From: Methylonatrum sp040877625
GTDB taxonomy: Bacteria > Pseudomonadota > Gammaproteobacteria > Nitrococcales > Aquisalimonadaceae
Direction of reading: 5' to 3'
NCBI GenBank assembly: GCA_040877625.1
Contig: JBBDNK010000031.1
Span: 1-64,000, forward strand
DNA: 64,000 nucleotides
This document shows, piece after piece, positions 17,983 to 29,075 of this stretch. A model generated the notes under the pieces. It was not told where the DNA came from. It ran no database searches and saw only the letters and a list, made by a program, of their open reading frames with translations. The position numbers and the translations under genes are program-made. The number at the start of each line of letters is the position of its first letter. Position 1 is the first letter of the stretch.

Positions 17983-18885
17983 ATGACCATGAACCAAGCG
18001 CCCAGCGCCCTGTTTGAATCCAGCCTCAAGAGTGTTCCGCTGATCCAGCGGGGCAAGGTGCGGGACATCTACGCGGTGGGCGACGACCACTTGCTGATCG
18101 TGACCACCGATCGGCTGTCCGCCTTCGATGTCATCCTGTCGGACCCGATACCCGGCAAGGGCGCCGTACTCACGGCGGTGTCGACCTTCTGGTTCGGGCG
18201 CCTGAAACACATCATTGCCAATCATCTTGCCGACATACCGCTGGAAGAGGCCGTGCCGGACAGCGTCGACCGCGATCAGATCCAGGGCCGGGCGGTGGTC
18301 GTGCGCAAGCTGCGCCCGCTGCCGGTGGAAGCCATCGCCCGCGGCTACCTGATCGGCTCCGGCTGGAAGGACTACCAGCGTACCGGCGCCGTCTGCGGAA
18401 TCAACCTGCCCGCCGGCCTGCGGCAGGCGCAGCAGTTGCCCGAGTCCATCTATACACCTTCGACCAAGGCCGCGATGGGCGATCATGACGAAAATGTCAG
18501 CTTTGAACGCACGGTGGAATTGCTTGGCGGCGATCTGGCGGCGCAGGTTCGCGACGTCACCCTGGCGCTATACCGCGAGGCCTCGGCCTATGCCCTGGAC
18601 CGGGGCATCATCATCGCCGACACGAAATTCGAGTTCGGGCTTGACGATCAGGGCCGCCTGACGCTGATCGATGAAGCCCTGACGCCGGACTCATCGCGCT
18701 TCTGGCCGGCGGACGAATACCGTGTGGGGATATCTCCGCCCAGTTTCGACAAGCAGTTTGTCCGCGATCACCTGGAAACACTGGACTGGAACAAGACGCC
18801 GCCCGCTCCACGCCTGCCGGAAGACATCCTTCGGCGCACGGCAGAGAAATATCGGGAGGCCCAGCGGCGACTGACGGGAGAGTAA
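17983..18885 (+). CDS. purC: SAICAR synthetase
   Basis: PurC (300 residues) condenses CAIR with aspartate in purine synthesis. It is the longer form of about 300 residues found in many Gammaproteobacteria and fungi rather than the 237-residue E. coli form. Motifs are RGKVRDIYAVGDDHLLIVTTDRLSAFDV (split here by the ATP loop), ARGYLIGSGWKDYQRTG, and FEFGLDDQGRLTLIDEALTPDSSRFWP. A second ATG two codons in (17989) is possible. Transcription ends at the strong shared terminator before rho. Confidence 0.95.
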   Translation: MTMNQAPSALFESSLKSVPLIQRGKVRDIYAVGDDHLLIVTTDRLSAFDVILSDPIPGKGAVLTAVSTFWFGRLKHIIANHLADIPLEEAVPDSVDRDQIQGRAVVVRKLRPLPVEAIARGYLIGSGWKDYQRTGAVCGINLPAGLRQAQQLPESIYTPSTKAAMGDHDENVSFERTVELLGGDLAAQVRDVTLALYREASAYALDRGIIIADTKFEFGLDDQGRLTLIDEALTPDSSRFWPADEYRVGISPPSFDKQFVRDHLETLDWNKTPPAPRLPEDILRRTAEKYREAQRRLTGE

Positions 18886-18903
18886 CCTCACCCTACGGGA
18901 ATC

Positions 18904-18943
18904 GGTCGTAAAAAAGGCGCCCTGAGGCGCCTTTTTTACGACC
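18904..18943. terminator. Bidirectional intrinsic terminator purC/rho
   Basis: A perfect 18-base stem (18904-18921 against 18926-18943) around a CTGA loop. The stem core is GGCGCC with A-runs on the left and T-runs on the right, so each strand reads a GC hairpin followed by TTTTTT. It can terminate both converging genes. Confidence 0.95.
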
Positions 18944-18958
18944 GGTGCGGGCCAAACA

Positions 18959-20215
18959 TCACCGCTTCATGGACTCGAAGAACTCCGCGTTCACCTTGGT
19001 GTCCTTGAGCTTGTCCAGCACGAACTCGATGGCCGCCAGCTCATCCATGGAATGCAGCACCTTGCGCAGGATCCAGATCTTCTGCAATTCATCCGCCTTG
19101 ATCAGGAGCTCTTCACGGCGGGTACCGGAGCGGTTGATATTGATGGCCGGGAAGATGCGCTTCTCGGCGATGCGGCGATCCAGATGGATTTCCATATTGC
19201 CGGTGCCCTTGAACTCCTCGTAGATCACGTCGTCCATTCGTGAGCCGGTTTCCACCAGGGCGGTGGCAATGATGGTCAGGCTACCGCCTTCCTCGAGGTT
19301 TCGCGCCGCACCGAAGAACCGCTTGGGACGGTGCAGGGCGTTGGCGTCGACACCGCCGGTCAGCACCTTGCCCGAAGACGGCACCACGGTGTTGTATGCG
19401 CGGGCCAGACGGGTAATGGAATCCAGCAGGATGACCACGTCCTTCTTGTGCTCGACAAGGCGCTTGGCCTTTTCGATGACCATCTCGGCCACCTGCACGT
19501 GCCGACTGGCGGGCTCATCAAAGGTGGAAGAGACCACCTCGCCGCGCACCGAGCGAGCCATCTCGGTCACTTCCTCTGGCCGCTCGTCGATCAGCAGCAC
19601 GATAAGGTAGGACTCCGGATTGTTGGCGGCGATGCTCTGGGCGATGTTCTGCAGCATCATGGTCTTGCCCGCCTTGGGCGGAGAGACCAGCAGGCCGCGC
19701 TGGCCCTTGCCAATGGGGGCGCACATGTCAATCACGCGGGCAGTGAGATCCTCGGTGCTGCCGTTACCCCGCTCCAGTACGAAGCGCTCTCTGGCAAACA
19801 GCGGCGTGAGGTTCTCGAACAACACCTTGTTCTTGGCTGCCTCCGGCGCTTCGAAATTGATCTCGCTGACTTTCAGCAGGGCGAAATAGCGCTCGCCCTC
19901 CTTGGGCGGCCGGATCTTGCCGGAGATGGTGTCTCCGGTACGCAGGCTGAAGCGCCGTATCTGGCTGGGGGAGACGTAGATGTCATCCGGCCCGGCCAGG
20001 TAGGAGCTGTCCGCGGACCGCAGAAAGCCGAAGCCGTCCTGAAGAATCTCCAGCACGCCATCGCCATAGATATCCTCACCCTTCTTGGCCTGCGCCTTGA
20101 GAACGGCGAAGATCATGTCCTGTTTTCGGGATCTGGCAACGCCGTCGATACCGAAGGACTGGGAGAGTTCGGCGAGCTCGGCCGCCGGCATTTGCTTAAG
20201 TTCGGTCAGATTCAT
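18959..20215 (-). CDS. rho: Transcription termination factor Rho
   Basis: Rho (418 residues) is the hexameric RNA helicase that ends transcription. It begins MNLTELKQMPAAELAEL, has the N-terminal RNA-binding cold-shock-like domain (GDGVLEILQDGFGFLRS), the Q-loop/Walker A segment SPPKAGKTMMLQNIAQSIA near residue 180, LIDERPEEVTEM, and GGVDANALHRPKRFFGAARN (R-loop). Length and order match E. coli Rho (419). The ATG at 20215 aligns with other Rho proteins; upstream codons are read-through of the leader. Confidence 0.98.
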   Translation of the reverse strand: MNLTELKQMPAAELAELSQSFGIDGVARSRKQDMIFAVLKAQAKKGEDIYGDGVLEILQDGFGFLRSADSSYLAGPDDIYVSPSQIRRFSLRTGDTISGKIRPPKEGERYFALLKVSEINFEAPEAAKNKVLFENLTPLFARERFVLERGNGSTEDLTARVIDMCAPIGKGQRGLLVSPPKAGKTMMLQNIAQSIAANNPESYLIVLLIDERPEEVTEMARSVRGEVVSSTFDEPASRHVQVAEMVIEKAKRLVEHKKDVVILLDSITRLARAYNTVVPSSGKVLTGGVDANALHRPKRFFGAARNLEEGGSLTIIATALVETGSRMDDVIYEEFKGTGNMEIHLDRRIAEKRIFPAININRSGTRREELLIKADELQKIWILRKVLHSMDELAAIEFVLDKLKDTKVNAEFFESMKR

Positions 20216-20487
20216 GTCGGTTACTTCGGTTGCATGAACGGATGGCGACACCGGCCTGACCAGGATGGCCTGTCCGGCAATATGACGCACGGTGGAGATT
20301 CCAATGGAACGACGACTTGCGTCGCCTGCCCCTGCCGACCACCCTGGCCGGCGATATATTGCCACCTGCCGGTTCGCCCCGAGCCTCGACGTTCAGTTGA
20401 CCGGAGGCGGCGAACCCGCAGAGAGAAACCGTATCGAAAAACGCGTGGCCGGGAACCAAGGGAGGGCACCGGCCGGACTCGAATCGT

Positions 20488-20814
20488 CTACAGGTTGCTA
20501 TCAATGAAAGCCGCGAGTTGCGACTTCGACAGCGCGCCCACCTTGGTCGCCTCGACCCCGCCGTTCTTGAACAGCATCAACGTCGGGATACCTCGAATGC
20601 CGAACTTCGGCGGGGTTTCCGGATTCTCGTCGATGTTGAGCTTGGCTACCGTGAGCTTGCCACCGTATTCGCGCGAGACCTCGTCCAGAATCGGCGCAAT
20701 CATCTTGCAGGGACCACACCATTCGGCCCAGTAGTCGACCAGTACGGGTTTATCGGACTTCAGCACCGCGTCTTCAAACGTGTCGTCGGTAACGTGAATA
20801 ATCTCTCCGCTCAC
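20488..20814 (-). CDS. trxA: Thioredoxin
   Basis: A 108-residue disulfide reductase with the active site WCGPCK (C33, C36), the following MIAPILDEVSREYGGKL helix, and the cis-proline IPTLMLFKNG segment. The start is GTG; an in-frame stop lies immediately upstream, so no longer form exists, and GGAGG is about 11 bases ahead. It precedes rho on the same strand with a gap of about 270 bases, the usual trxA-rho order. Confidence 0.96.
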   Translation of the reverse strand: MSGEIIHVTDDTFEDAVLKSDKPVLVDYWAEWCGPCKMIAPILDEVSREYGGKLTVAKLNIDENPETPPKFGIRGIPTLMLFKNGGVEATKVGALSKSQLAAFIDSNL

Positions 20815-21157
20815 GGGTTACGTGCCTCCAGAATGCTCTCAGGATATCGGCGTAAGGGCTGCCAAACGGTTGAATCTTTATTCAGTGGAAACGGCTTAAT
20901 GATGCGGGGACCTTGCGGACGCACGTATGTGCCATCTGATTCTGTGCGAACCATAGCGGGCTCCCGAATGCTTGTCAATCATCCGACCTCATCAAGAACT
21001 CCGGGGCAGACAAATCGGTTTCGCCCACAGGGATCATTGCGCCGCCACCAGCCACCGCCTTAAGCTCTGTCATAGTATCAACAGCATAATAGTATGAGAT
21101 ACTTTCCGTCTCCGGGGACAGGATGGCCCGTGAGTCCGTCATTGCCAACAACTTTCA
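20815..21157. other. Divergent intergenic region trxA/gspC
   Basis: About 340 bases without a gene, between two divergent genes, so it must hold the promoters for trxA and the type II secretion operon. I could not find a convincing -35/-10 pair on either strand. An AT-rich patch (21066-21105, AGTATCAACAGCATAATAGT and around) is the likeliest promoter area for gspC. Confidence 0.4.
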
Positions 21158-22099
21158 GTGAACACGCGTGTGATCAGACTCATCGGAATGAGGTCGTCCG
21201 CTGCAAGCATCCGCCATGCCCCACTGGTGGTAAATGCCGTGCTCGCCGGTCTGATCGGCTATACGGCTGCCAGCCTGTTCTGGCACGCGGTGCCCGCGGA
21301 CAACCCGCCTCCACCCCCTGTCCGCATGGACATCCGGCAAAGCGGAACTGCCTCTGCGTCCGGCATCGGCGAACAGCTCGCCGCCCTTCGCCTGCTGGGG
21401 CGCGCGGCGCCGCTGAATGCCACCGCGCAACCGCGCATACCGGTCGACGCACCGGAAACCCGGCTCAACCTGTCCTTGCGTGGGCTGTATTACAGCACCA
21501 GGCAACAGGCGGCACTGGCCATCATCGGTGAAGGCAACCGTGAGGAAACCTTCTATCGGGTTGGCGACAGCCTGCCCGGCGGCGTTACCATCAATGCCAT
21601 TCATGCCGACCGGGTCATCCTGCTGCGCAACGGCCGCCATGAGGCCCTCAAATTGCCGGAAGAACGGCTGGACCTCCGTGCCGCGGCCCCGGACGCCGCG
21701 CCCGTCGATCTCCCCGACGGCAGTGCCAGTACCGACGACGAGGCCAGTACTGACGGCGATGCCAGTCCTGACGGCGCCGATGCCGGAGGCAACCTTGCGG
21801 AAACCCGGCGAGAGCTGCTGCGCGATCCAGCGAATTTTTCCCGCCACGTGCAGATCGAACCACATTCCGCGGATGGCGCGTTCATCGGTATCCGGCTCCA
21901 GCCGGGCCGCGACTCGACCCTGATGGAACAGATCGGACTTGAGCCCGGGGATATTGTGGTAAGTATAGACGGTACCCGGATGAGCACACCCCAGGCAGGC
22001 ATTCAGGCGATGCGGCAGATCGCCGGTAGCGAATCCGCGGAACTGGAAGTGATTCGCAACGGCAATCCGCAGACCATCCACATCGACATGACCAACTGA
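21158..22099 (+). CDS. gspC: Type II secretion protein GspC
   Basis: A 313-residue bitopic inner-membrane protein linking the T2SS assembly platform to the GspD secretin. A single N-terminal membrane helix (about 24-45) is followed by a proline-rich periplasmic linker, the HR domain (about 105-170; LNLSLRGLYYSTRQQAALAI, GDSLPGGVTINAI) and a C-terminal PDZ-type domain (about 225-312; GIRLQPGRDSTLMEQIGLEPG, VVSIDGTRM). An acidic repetitive spacer rich in D, S and T (about 182-215) separates them. It begins with GTG at 21158; an ATG at 21188 is an alternative. First gene of the gsp operon. Confidence 0.9.
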   Translation: MNTRVIRLIGMRSSAASIRHAPLVVNAVLAGLIGYTAASLFWHAVPADNPPPPPVRMDIRQSGTASASGIGEQLAALRLLGRAAPLNATAQPRIPVDAPETRLNLSLRGLYYSTRQQAALAIIGEGNREETFYRVGDSLPGGVTINAIHADRVILLRNGRHEALKLPEERLDLRAAAPDAAPVDLPDGSASTDDEASTDGDASPDGADAGGNLAETRRELLRDPANFSRHVQIEPHSADGAFIGIRLQPGRDSTLMEQIGLEPGDIVVSIDGTRMSTPQAGIQAMRQIAGSESAELEVIRNGNPQTIHIDMTN

Positions 22100-22111
22100 G
22101 CCGGATATCCC

Positions 22112-24063
22112 ATGGAAAGCAGCCACGAAAAATCAGACGGACGCCGGCACCTGTTCAGAGCGCTGGTCCTGGCTGTGAGCATGGCGCTGACGCTGTCCGT
22201 CACGGCTCAGGAGAATGCCGACGAGGGCATCACCCTGAACCTCAAGGACGCCGACATCACCGCGCTGATCAGCACGGTTGCGGAGGTGACCGGCAAACGG
22301 TTCATTATCGATCCGCGTGTGCGTGGCCGGGTCACGCTGGTGTCGCGTCGCGCGATGGACCCAGACGAACTCTACAGGGTCTTTCTCTCGGTGCTTCAGG
22401 TACATGGCTTCGCCGTTGTGCCCACCGGCGAGGTCATCAAGATCATTCCCGACGTCAACGCCAAGCAATTGGGCACCTCGCAAGCCGCGGGCCAGGCTGT
22501 GGACGACGACATCATCACCACCGTCATCGCCGTGGACAACATCCCGGTGGCTCAGCTGGTGCCCATACTGCGGCCGCTGATTCCGCAAAACGGCCACCTT
22601 GCGGCGTACCCGCCCACCAATGTGCTCATCATCTCCGACCGCACCGGCAACATCAGCCGTATCACGGACATCGTGCAGCAGGTCGACCGCGCCGGCGATG
22701 ACGATGTGGATGTTGTCCGGCTGGAGAATGCCTCCGTCGCCGAGATTGCGCGCATACTCACCAGCCTGCAGCAAACCGACGCGGAGACCGTCCCCGCGAA
22801 CCAGGTGCGAATCGCCATGGACGAACGCACCAACAGCATTCTGCTGTCCGGCGATCGCCGCCAGCGCGTTCGTTTACGCGCACTGATATCCCAGCTCGAC
22901 GACCCGCTCACCCACGATGGCGACACCCAGGTCATCTACCTGCGCTATGCGCGCGCAACCGAACTGGTGGACGTGCTCACGGGGGTCAGTGAAAACATGC
23001 AGGACAGCCAGAGCACGGAAAACGGCGACGACCTGGTCATGAGCATCCATGCCGACGAAGCCACCAATGCCCTGGTCATTACCGCACCGCCCGCGATTCT
23101 GCAGTCTCTGCGCTCGGTCATCAGTCAGTTGGACATCCGCCGCGCCCAGGTTCTGGTGGAGGCAGCCATCGCCGAGATCTCCACGCAGCGCGGACAGGAA
23201 CGTGGCGTACAGTGGTTCGCCGACGGCGGCGATGGCGAAGGGATCGCCGCGCTCACCAACTTTTCCGGCGTCGGCACCGGCATCGGTACCCTGCTTTCCC
23301 TCAACACCTCCCAGCCGCAGATCGACGACGGCGCCAGCGTGGTCGTGGGCGATCTGGACAGCCGGGTACGCTTCGGCGCCTTCATCCGGGCGCTGGCATC
23401 GGACAACAATACCAATATCCTGTCCACGCCGTCGCTGGTCACCCTGGATAACGAAGAGGCGGAGATCCGCGTGGCCGAGAATCGGCCTTTCGTCACCGGC
23501 CAGTTCACCAACCAGGGCCAGAACGTCACCAACCCGTTTCAGACCATTGATCGCGAGGATGTCGGCATCATTCTGAAGATCAAGCCCCAGATCAACGAGG
23601 GCGACGCCATCCTCATGGAAATCGAGCAGGAGGCCTCCAGTGTCGCCTCCGAGACATCCCAGGCCGGCCTCGTTACCAATACGCGCTCCATTCGCACCAG
23701 CGTGCTGGTGGATGACGGCCAGATCATCGCCCTCGGCGGCCTCATGGACGACGATCTGCAGGAAACCGAACAGCGCGTTCCCGGCCTGGGCTCGATTCCC
23801 CTGCTCGGAGAACTGTTCCGCTACCGTTCCAGCAGCATCGCCAAACGTAACCTGATGGTGTTCATGCAACCCACCATCGTCCGCGACCGCGCTATCGCGG
23901 ACGACATCACCAGCCGCAAGTACAGTTACATTCGCGCGCGACAGCTTGACCGTCAGCAACGCGGCCTGTCCGGCCTCGGCGATGCGACGCCGCCGGCGCT
24001 GCCCGCGCTTGAGCGCGCGAATCTGCCACACCCCTTTGCGGAAATGGACGTGGGACAACGGTA

Positions 24064-24064
<1 letters not shown>
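22112..24064 (+). CDS. gspD: Type II secretion secretin GspD
   Basis: The 650-residue outer-membrane secretin, forming the exit channel. It has a signal peptide (RALVLAVSMALTLSVTAQ), periplasmic N0-N3 domains (LNLKDADITALISTVAEVTG; repeated VLIISDRTGNISRI and ILLSGDRRQRVRLR motifs) and the secretin core (about 320-590), ending with SVLVDDGQIIALGGLM, RVPGLGSIPLLGELFRYRSS and NLMVFMQPTIV. No C-terminal S-domain is obvious and no pilotin gene lies nearby, so outer-membrane targeting may rely on a factor elsewhere. The stop overlaps gspE by one base. Confidence 0.96.
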
Positions 24065-25647
<1,583 letters not shown>

Positions 25648-25696
25648 GATGAACATGACACGCGGCGCACCGCCGCAGCGGTAAGGACGGAATTGC

Positions 25697-26917
25697 ATGG
25701 GTGCATTTGAATACGCCGCGCTGAACCCCGAAGGCAAGGAACTGAAGGGCGTACTGGAGGGCGATACCGCACGCCAGGTACGCCAGCAGTTGCGGGAGAA
25801 GGGCTGGGTACCGCTGGACGTGGCCGAAGTGGCCGCCCGCGGCGGCTCGGGCACGGCGTCCCGTCTGACTCGGTCCAGACGCAGTGCCAGTGCGGGCGAT
25901 CTGGCCCTGCTCACGCGCCAGCTATCGACCCTGGTCGGCTCCGGACTGCCTCTGGAAGAGGCCCTGCGGGCTACGGCCCAGCAGTCCGAGAAGCCAAAAA
26001 TCCAGTCCATGCTCACGGCGGTGCGAGCCCGCGTCATGGAGGGATACCCGCTGGCGGACGGCATGGCCCTGTTTCCCCGGGCCTTTCCTGAGTTGTACCG
26101 GGCCACGGTAGCGGCGGGCGAACAGACCGGGCGCCTCGACCTGGTACTTGACCGCCTGGCCGATTACACGGACAGCCGGCAACAAATGCAGCAGAAAGTC
26201 CAGATCGCCCTGTTCTACCCCGCCGGTCTGATCATCGTGGCGACTCTGGTCGTGGTTCTGCTGCTCGCCTACGTGGTGCCCCAGGTGACGGAAGTCTTTG
26301 CCAATGTCGGCCAGGAACTGCCGGCCCTCACCGTTGGTCTCATTGCGGTAAGCGATTTTCTGCGCGCCTACGGCATCTGGTTGCTGCTGGCCATCTGCGT
26401 CGCCATGGTGGCGTTCGCTTACGGCATGCGGCGAGACGCGTTCCGCTACCGGGTGCACCAGCTGCAACTGAAATTGCCGCTGGTCGCGAAACTGACGCGC
26501 GGCATGAATGCGGCCCGATTCGCACGCACCTTCAGCATCCTCGTCAGCAGCGGCGTACCCGTGCTGGAGGCCATGCGGATATCCGCGGAGGTCATAAGCA
26601 ATCTGCCCATGCGCCACGCGGTCGAGCACGCCGCCGGTCGGGTCAGGGAGGGCACCGGCATCAGCAAGGCGCTTGAGCGCAGCGCGCAGTTCCCGCCGAT
26701 GCTGCTGCATCTGGTGGCCAGCGGCGAGAACAGCGGCAAGCTGGAACAGATGCTGGAACGGGCGGCATTGAATCAGGAACGAGAAGCTCAGGGCATCATC
26801 GCCGCGATGCTGGCGCTATTCGAGCCGGTGCTGATTCTCGTCATGGGCATGGTCGTGCTGATCATCGTGCTGGCCATCCTGCTGCCTATCTTTGAACTCA
26901 ACCAGCTTGTGGGCTGA
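25697..26917 (+). CDS. gspF: Type II secretion inner-membrane protein GspF
   Basis: A 406-residue polytopic platform protein. It starts MGAFEYAALNPEGKELKGVLEGD, typical of GspF, and carries two copies of the T2SF domain (about 70-195, LLTRQLSTLVGSGLPLEEAL; about 270-400, FARTFSILVSSGVPVLEAM). Three membrane helices lie near 170-190, 220-245 and 375-400. It links GspE ATPase activity to pilin insertion. It is 49 bases after gspE. Confidence 0.96.
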   Translation: MGAFEYAALNPEGKELKGVLEGDTARQVRQQLREKGWVPLDVAEVAARGGSGTASRLTRSRRSASAGDLALLTRQLSTLVGSGLPLEEALRATAQQSEKPKIQSMLTAVRARVMEGYPLADGMALFPRAFPELYRATVAAGEQTGRLDLVLDRLADYTDSRQQMQQKVQIALFYPAGLIIVATLVVVLLLAYVVPQVTEVFANVGQELPALTVGLIAVSDFLRAYGIWLLLAICVAMVAFAYGMRRDAFRYRVHQLQLKLPLVAKLTRGMNAARFARTFSILVSSGVPVLEAMRISAEVISNLPMRHAVEHAAGRVREGTGISKALERSAQFPPMLLHLVASGENSGKLEQMLERAALNQEREAQGIIAAMLALFEPVLILVMGMVVLIIVLAILLPIFELNQLVG

Positions 26918-27029
26918 ATCACCACTTCCCACTGACGATCAGGATATGCTCCACAGTCTTCCATGCGGCCGTAAACGCGTAACACGGCGGCACTATTCTC
27001 ACGAAACACATCGAAACACGAGCAGAGCA

Positions 27030-27497
27030 ATGAATATGCAGGAACGTTATCAGCAATTGCGACTGGCGCGGCACGGCGCGCGCGGCTTCACCCTGATCGA
27101 GATCATGGTGGTGGTGGTCATACTGGGCATACTCATTGCCTTCGCCGTACCGAACATCATGGACAACCCGGAACGGGCGCGGCTGACCAAGGCGCATCAC
27201 GACATCCGCACCATCGAGAACGCGCTGGAAATGTACAGAATGGATAACTTCCGCTACCCGACCACCGACCAGGGCCTGCAGGCGCTGACCCAGCAGCCCA
27301 CCGCACCGCCCGAGCCACGCAACTGGAAGGCCGGCGGTTATGTGCGCAGTTTGCCGCGGGACCCATGGGGTAACGAATACCAGTACACGGCGCCCGAGGA
27401 AGCCGGTGCCCGCGTGCGCATCTTCACCTACGGCGCCGACGGCAGACCCGGCGGCGACGGCGAAGATGCGGAAATCAGCAACCACGACATCGACTGA
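27030..27497 (+). CDS. gspG: Major pseudopilin GspG
   Basis: The main pseudopilin of the T2SS (155 residues). It has a class III leader ending RG followed by FTLIEIMVVVVILGILIAFAVP, so prepilin peptidase should cut after G19 and methylate F20. The globular domain shows ALEMYRMDNFRYPTTDQGLQAL and DPWGNEYQY, and the C-terminal calcium-loop region (TYGADGRPGGDGEDAEI). The ATG at 27030 gives a short basic leader. No prepilin peptidase (GspO/PilD) gene is in the window. Confidence 0.95.
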   Translation: MNMQERYQQLRLARHGARGFTLIEIMVVVVILGILIAFAVPNIMDNPERARLTKAHHDIRTIENALEMYRMDNFRYPTTDQGLQALTQQPTAPPEPRNWKAGGYVRSLPRDPWGNEYQYTAPEEAGARVRIFTYGADGRPGGDGEDAEISNHDID

Positions 27498-27517
27498 ACG
27501 CCGGCACTGACGCTGTC

Positions 27518-28045
27518 ATGCGCGCGCGCGGATTCACGCTGATCGAACTGTTGATGGTGCTGCTGTTGATCGCCATTATCGCAAGTCTCGCCATGATGAA
27601 CCTGGGCATCGGCGACGCCGACCCACGGCTGGAAAAGGAAGCCCGGCGGCTGACGGCCGTGCTGGAGCTGGCAACGGAATCCGCCGTCATTCAGAGCCGG
27701 GAACTGGGCCTGGTTATTGATGCCGACGGCTATTACTTCGCCATGCTGGAAAGCGGAGAATGGCTGCCGCTGGAGGCCGCCGACGACCGCGTGCTTCGCG
27801 CCCATGGCCTGCCCGAGGACATCCGGCTGGAATGGGTTGCCGACGGCCTGCCCGGCGAACGCGAGCCCGGCGACGACGAGGACGGTGGTCACCGTCCGGC
27901 CCTGCTGCTGCTGTCTTCGGGAGAGATCACACCGTTTCGCATGGTGCTGACCTGGCGCGACGGTGACGACCGCGACGGCTGGCTGCTGGAGGGCGACCTG
28001 ATCGGCTCGCTAACGCTCCGCCGGCAGGAGGATCCGCGCCCATGA
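27518..28045 (+). CDS. gspH: Minor pseudopilin GspH
   Basis: A 175-residue minor pseudopilin. Short leader MRARG is followed by FTLIELLMVLLLIAIIASLA, giving a predicted cut after G5. The rest (LEKEARRLTAVLELATESAV, LGLVIDADGYYFAML) matches the GspH globular fold. The C terminus overlaps the gspI start by four bases. It is expected to sit at the pseudopilus tip complex with GspI, J and K. Confidence 0.88.
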   Translation: MRARGFTLIELLMVLLLIAIIASLAMMNLGIGDADPRLEKEARRLTAVLELATESAVIQSRELGLVIDADGYYFAMLESGEWLPLEAADDRVLRAHGLPEDIRLEWVADGLPGEREPGDDEDGGHRPALLLLSSGEITPFRMVLTWRDGDDRDGWLLEGDLIGSLTLRRQEDPRP

Positions 28046-28461
28046 TCAAGCGCCGTCAGTCCGGTTTCACACTGATGGAAGTCCTGGTGGCGGTCGCGGT
28101 ACTGGGTATCGCGCTGGCGGCCATCATCAAGGCCAGCTCTGAAATGACAGCCAATGCCGTGGAGCTGCGCGATCGCACCCTGGCCAACTGGGTGGCCGGC
28201 AACGTGCTGACCGAATTGCACATTACCCGGGCCTGGGAGGCGGAAACCCGGGAAGGCACCGCGCAGATGGGTGATCGGGACTGGGCCTGGGAGGCGGAAA
28301 TCAGCACCACGGCCAACCCGGCGCTGCGTCGGGTGGATATACGCGTGTTTTCGGAGCAGCCAGGCGATCACCCGTTAACCGTGCTCAGCGGCCTGCTGGC
28401 CGATCCCGCGCAGGCCGCGGAGCCCTCTCCGCCGCCGCTGCAAAACGGCGAGGAAGGATAG
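28042..28461 (+). CDS. gspI: Minor pseudopilin GspI
   Basis: A 139-residue minor pseudopilin: leader MIKRRQSG, then FTLMEVLVAVAVLGIALAAI (cut after G8), followed by the family hallmark NWVAGNVLTELHI. It forms the tip core with GspJ and GspK. It is coupled to gspH (ATGA overlap) and followed by gspJ two bases after its stop. The C-terminal proline-rich extension (about 125-139) is a little unusual. Confidence 0.9.
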   Translation: MIKRRQSGFTLMEVLVAVAVLGIALAAIIKASSEMTANAVELRDRTLANWVAGNVLTELHITRAWEAETREGTAQMGDRDWAWEAEISTTANPALRRVDIRVFSEQPGDHPLTVLSGLLADPAQAAEPSPPPLQNGEEG

Positions 28462-28463
28462 GG

Positions 28464-29075
28464 ATGCGCGCGCGGGGATTCACGCTCATCGAACTGCTGG
28501 TCGCGATGTCCATCTTCGCCGTGGTATCGGTGATGGCCTACGGCGGCCTGCGACTGCTGGTGGACAATCGCGATCAGGTCACCGCGAGCGCTGACCGCCT
28601 CGGCGAGATACAGCGGGCGTTCAGCATTATCGAGCGGGACATGCAGCAGGCGCTGGCCCGCGGCGTGCGCGACCCGTTCGGCGATCCACGCCAGGCCATG
28701 CTGAGCGACGATCTGGCCGCACTCGAGTTCACCCGTGCCGGACGCGCCAACCCCCTGGGCCGCACGCGCAGCGAACTGCAACGTGTGGGCTACCGCCTGG
28801 AGGAAGGCACCCTGCTGCGCATGGGCTGGGAGGTGCTCGACCAGGTGCCGGAACCGGCACTATCGGAGCAGCCCCTGCTGGAGGGGGTGGAGGAGATCAC
28901 CGTGCGCTTTTTCCCGCCCGAGGGCGAGTGGGTGGAAGTCTGGCCGCCGGCCAGTGCGGGGCCGGGCAGCCCACTGCTGCCGCTGGCCGTGGAAATCACC
29001 CTGACGCTTGAAGACATGGGTGCACTGCCACGCCTGTTCCGCCTGCCCGACCCGCCGATGGAGCAGCAACAGTGA
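28464..29075 (+). CDS. gspJ: Minor pseudopilin GspJ
   Basis: A 203-residue minor pseudopilin with leader MRARG and hydrophobic helix FTLIELLVAMSIFAVVSVMA. The conserved GspJ segment follows: RAFSIIERDMQQALARGVRDPFG, and ALEFTRAGRANPLGRTRSEL a little later. GspK overlaps its stop by four bases. Part of the tip complex with GspI and GspK. Confidence 0.92.
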   Translation: MRARGFTLIELLVAMSIFAVVSVMAYGGLRLLVDNRDQVTASADRLGEIQRAFSIIERDMQQALARGVRDPFGDPRQAMLSDDLAALEFTRAGRANPLGRTRSELQRVGYRLEEGTLLRMGWEVLDQVPEPALSEQPLLEGVEEITVRFFPPEGEWVEVWPPASAGPGSPLLPLAVEITLTLEDMGALPRLFRLPDPPMEQQQ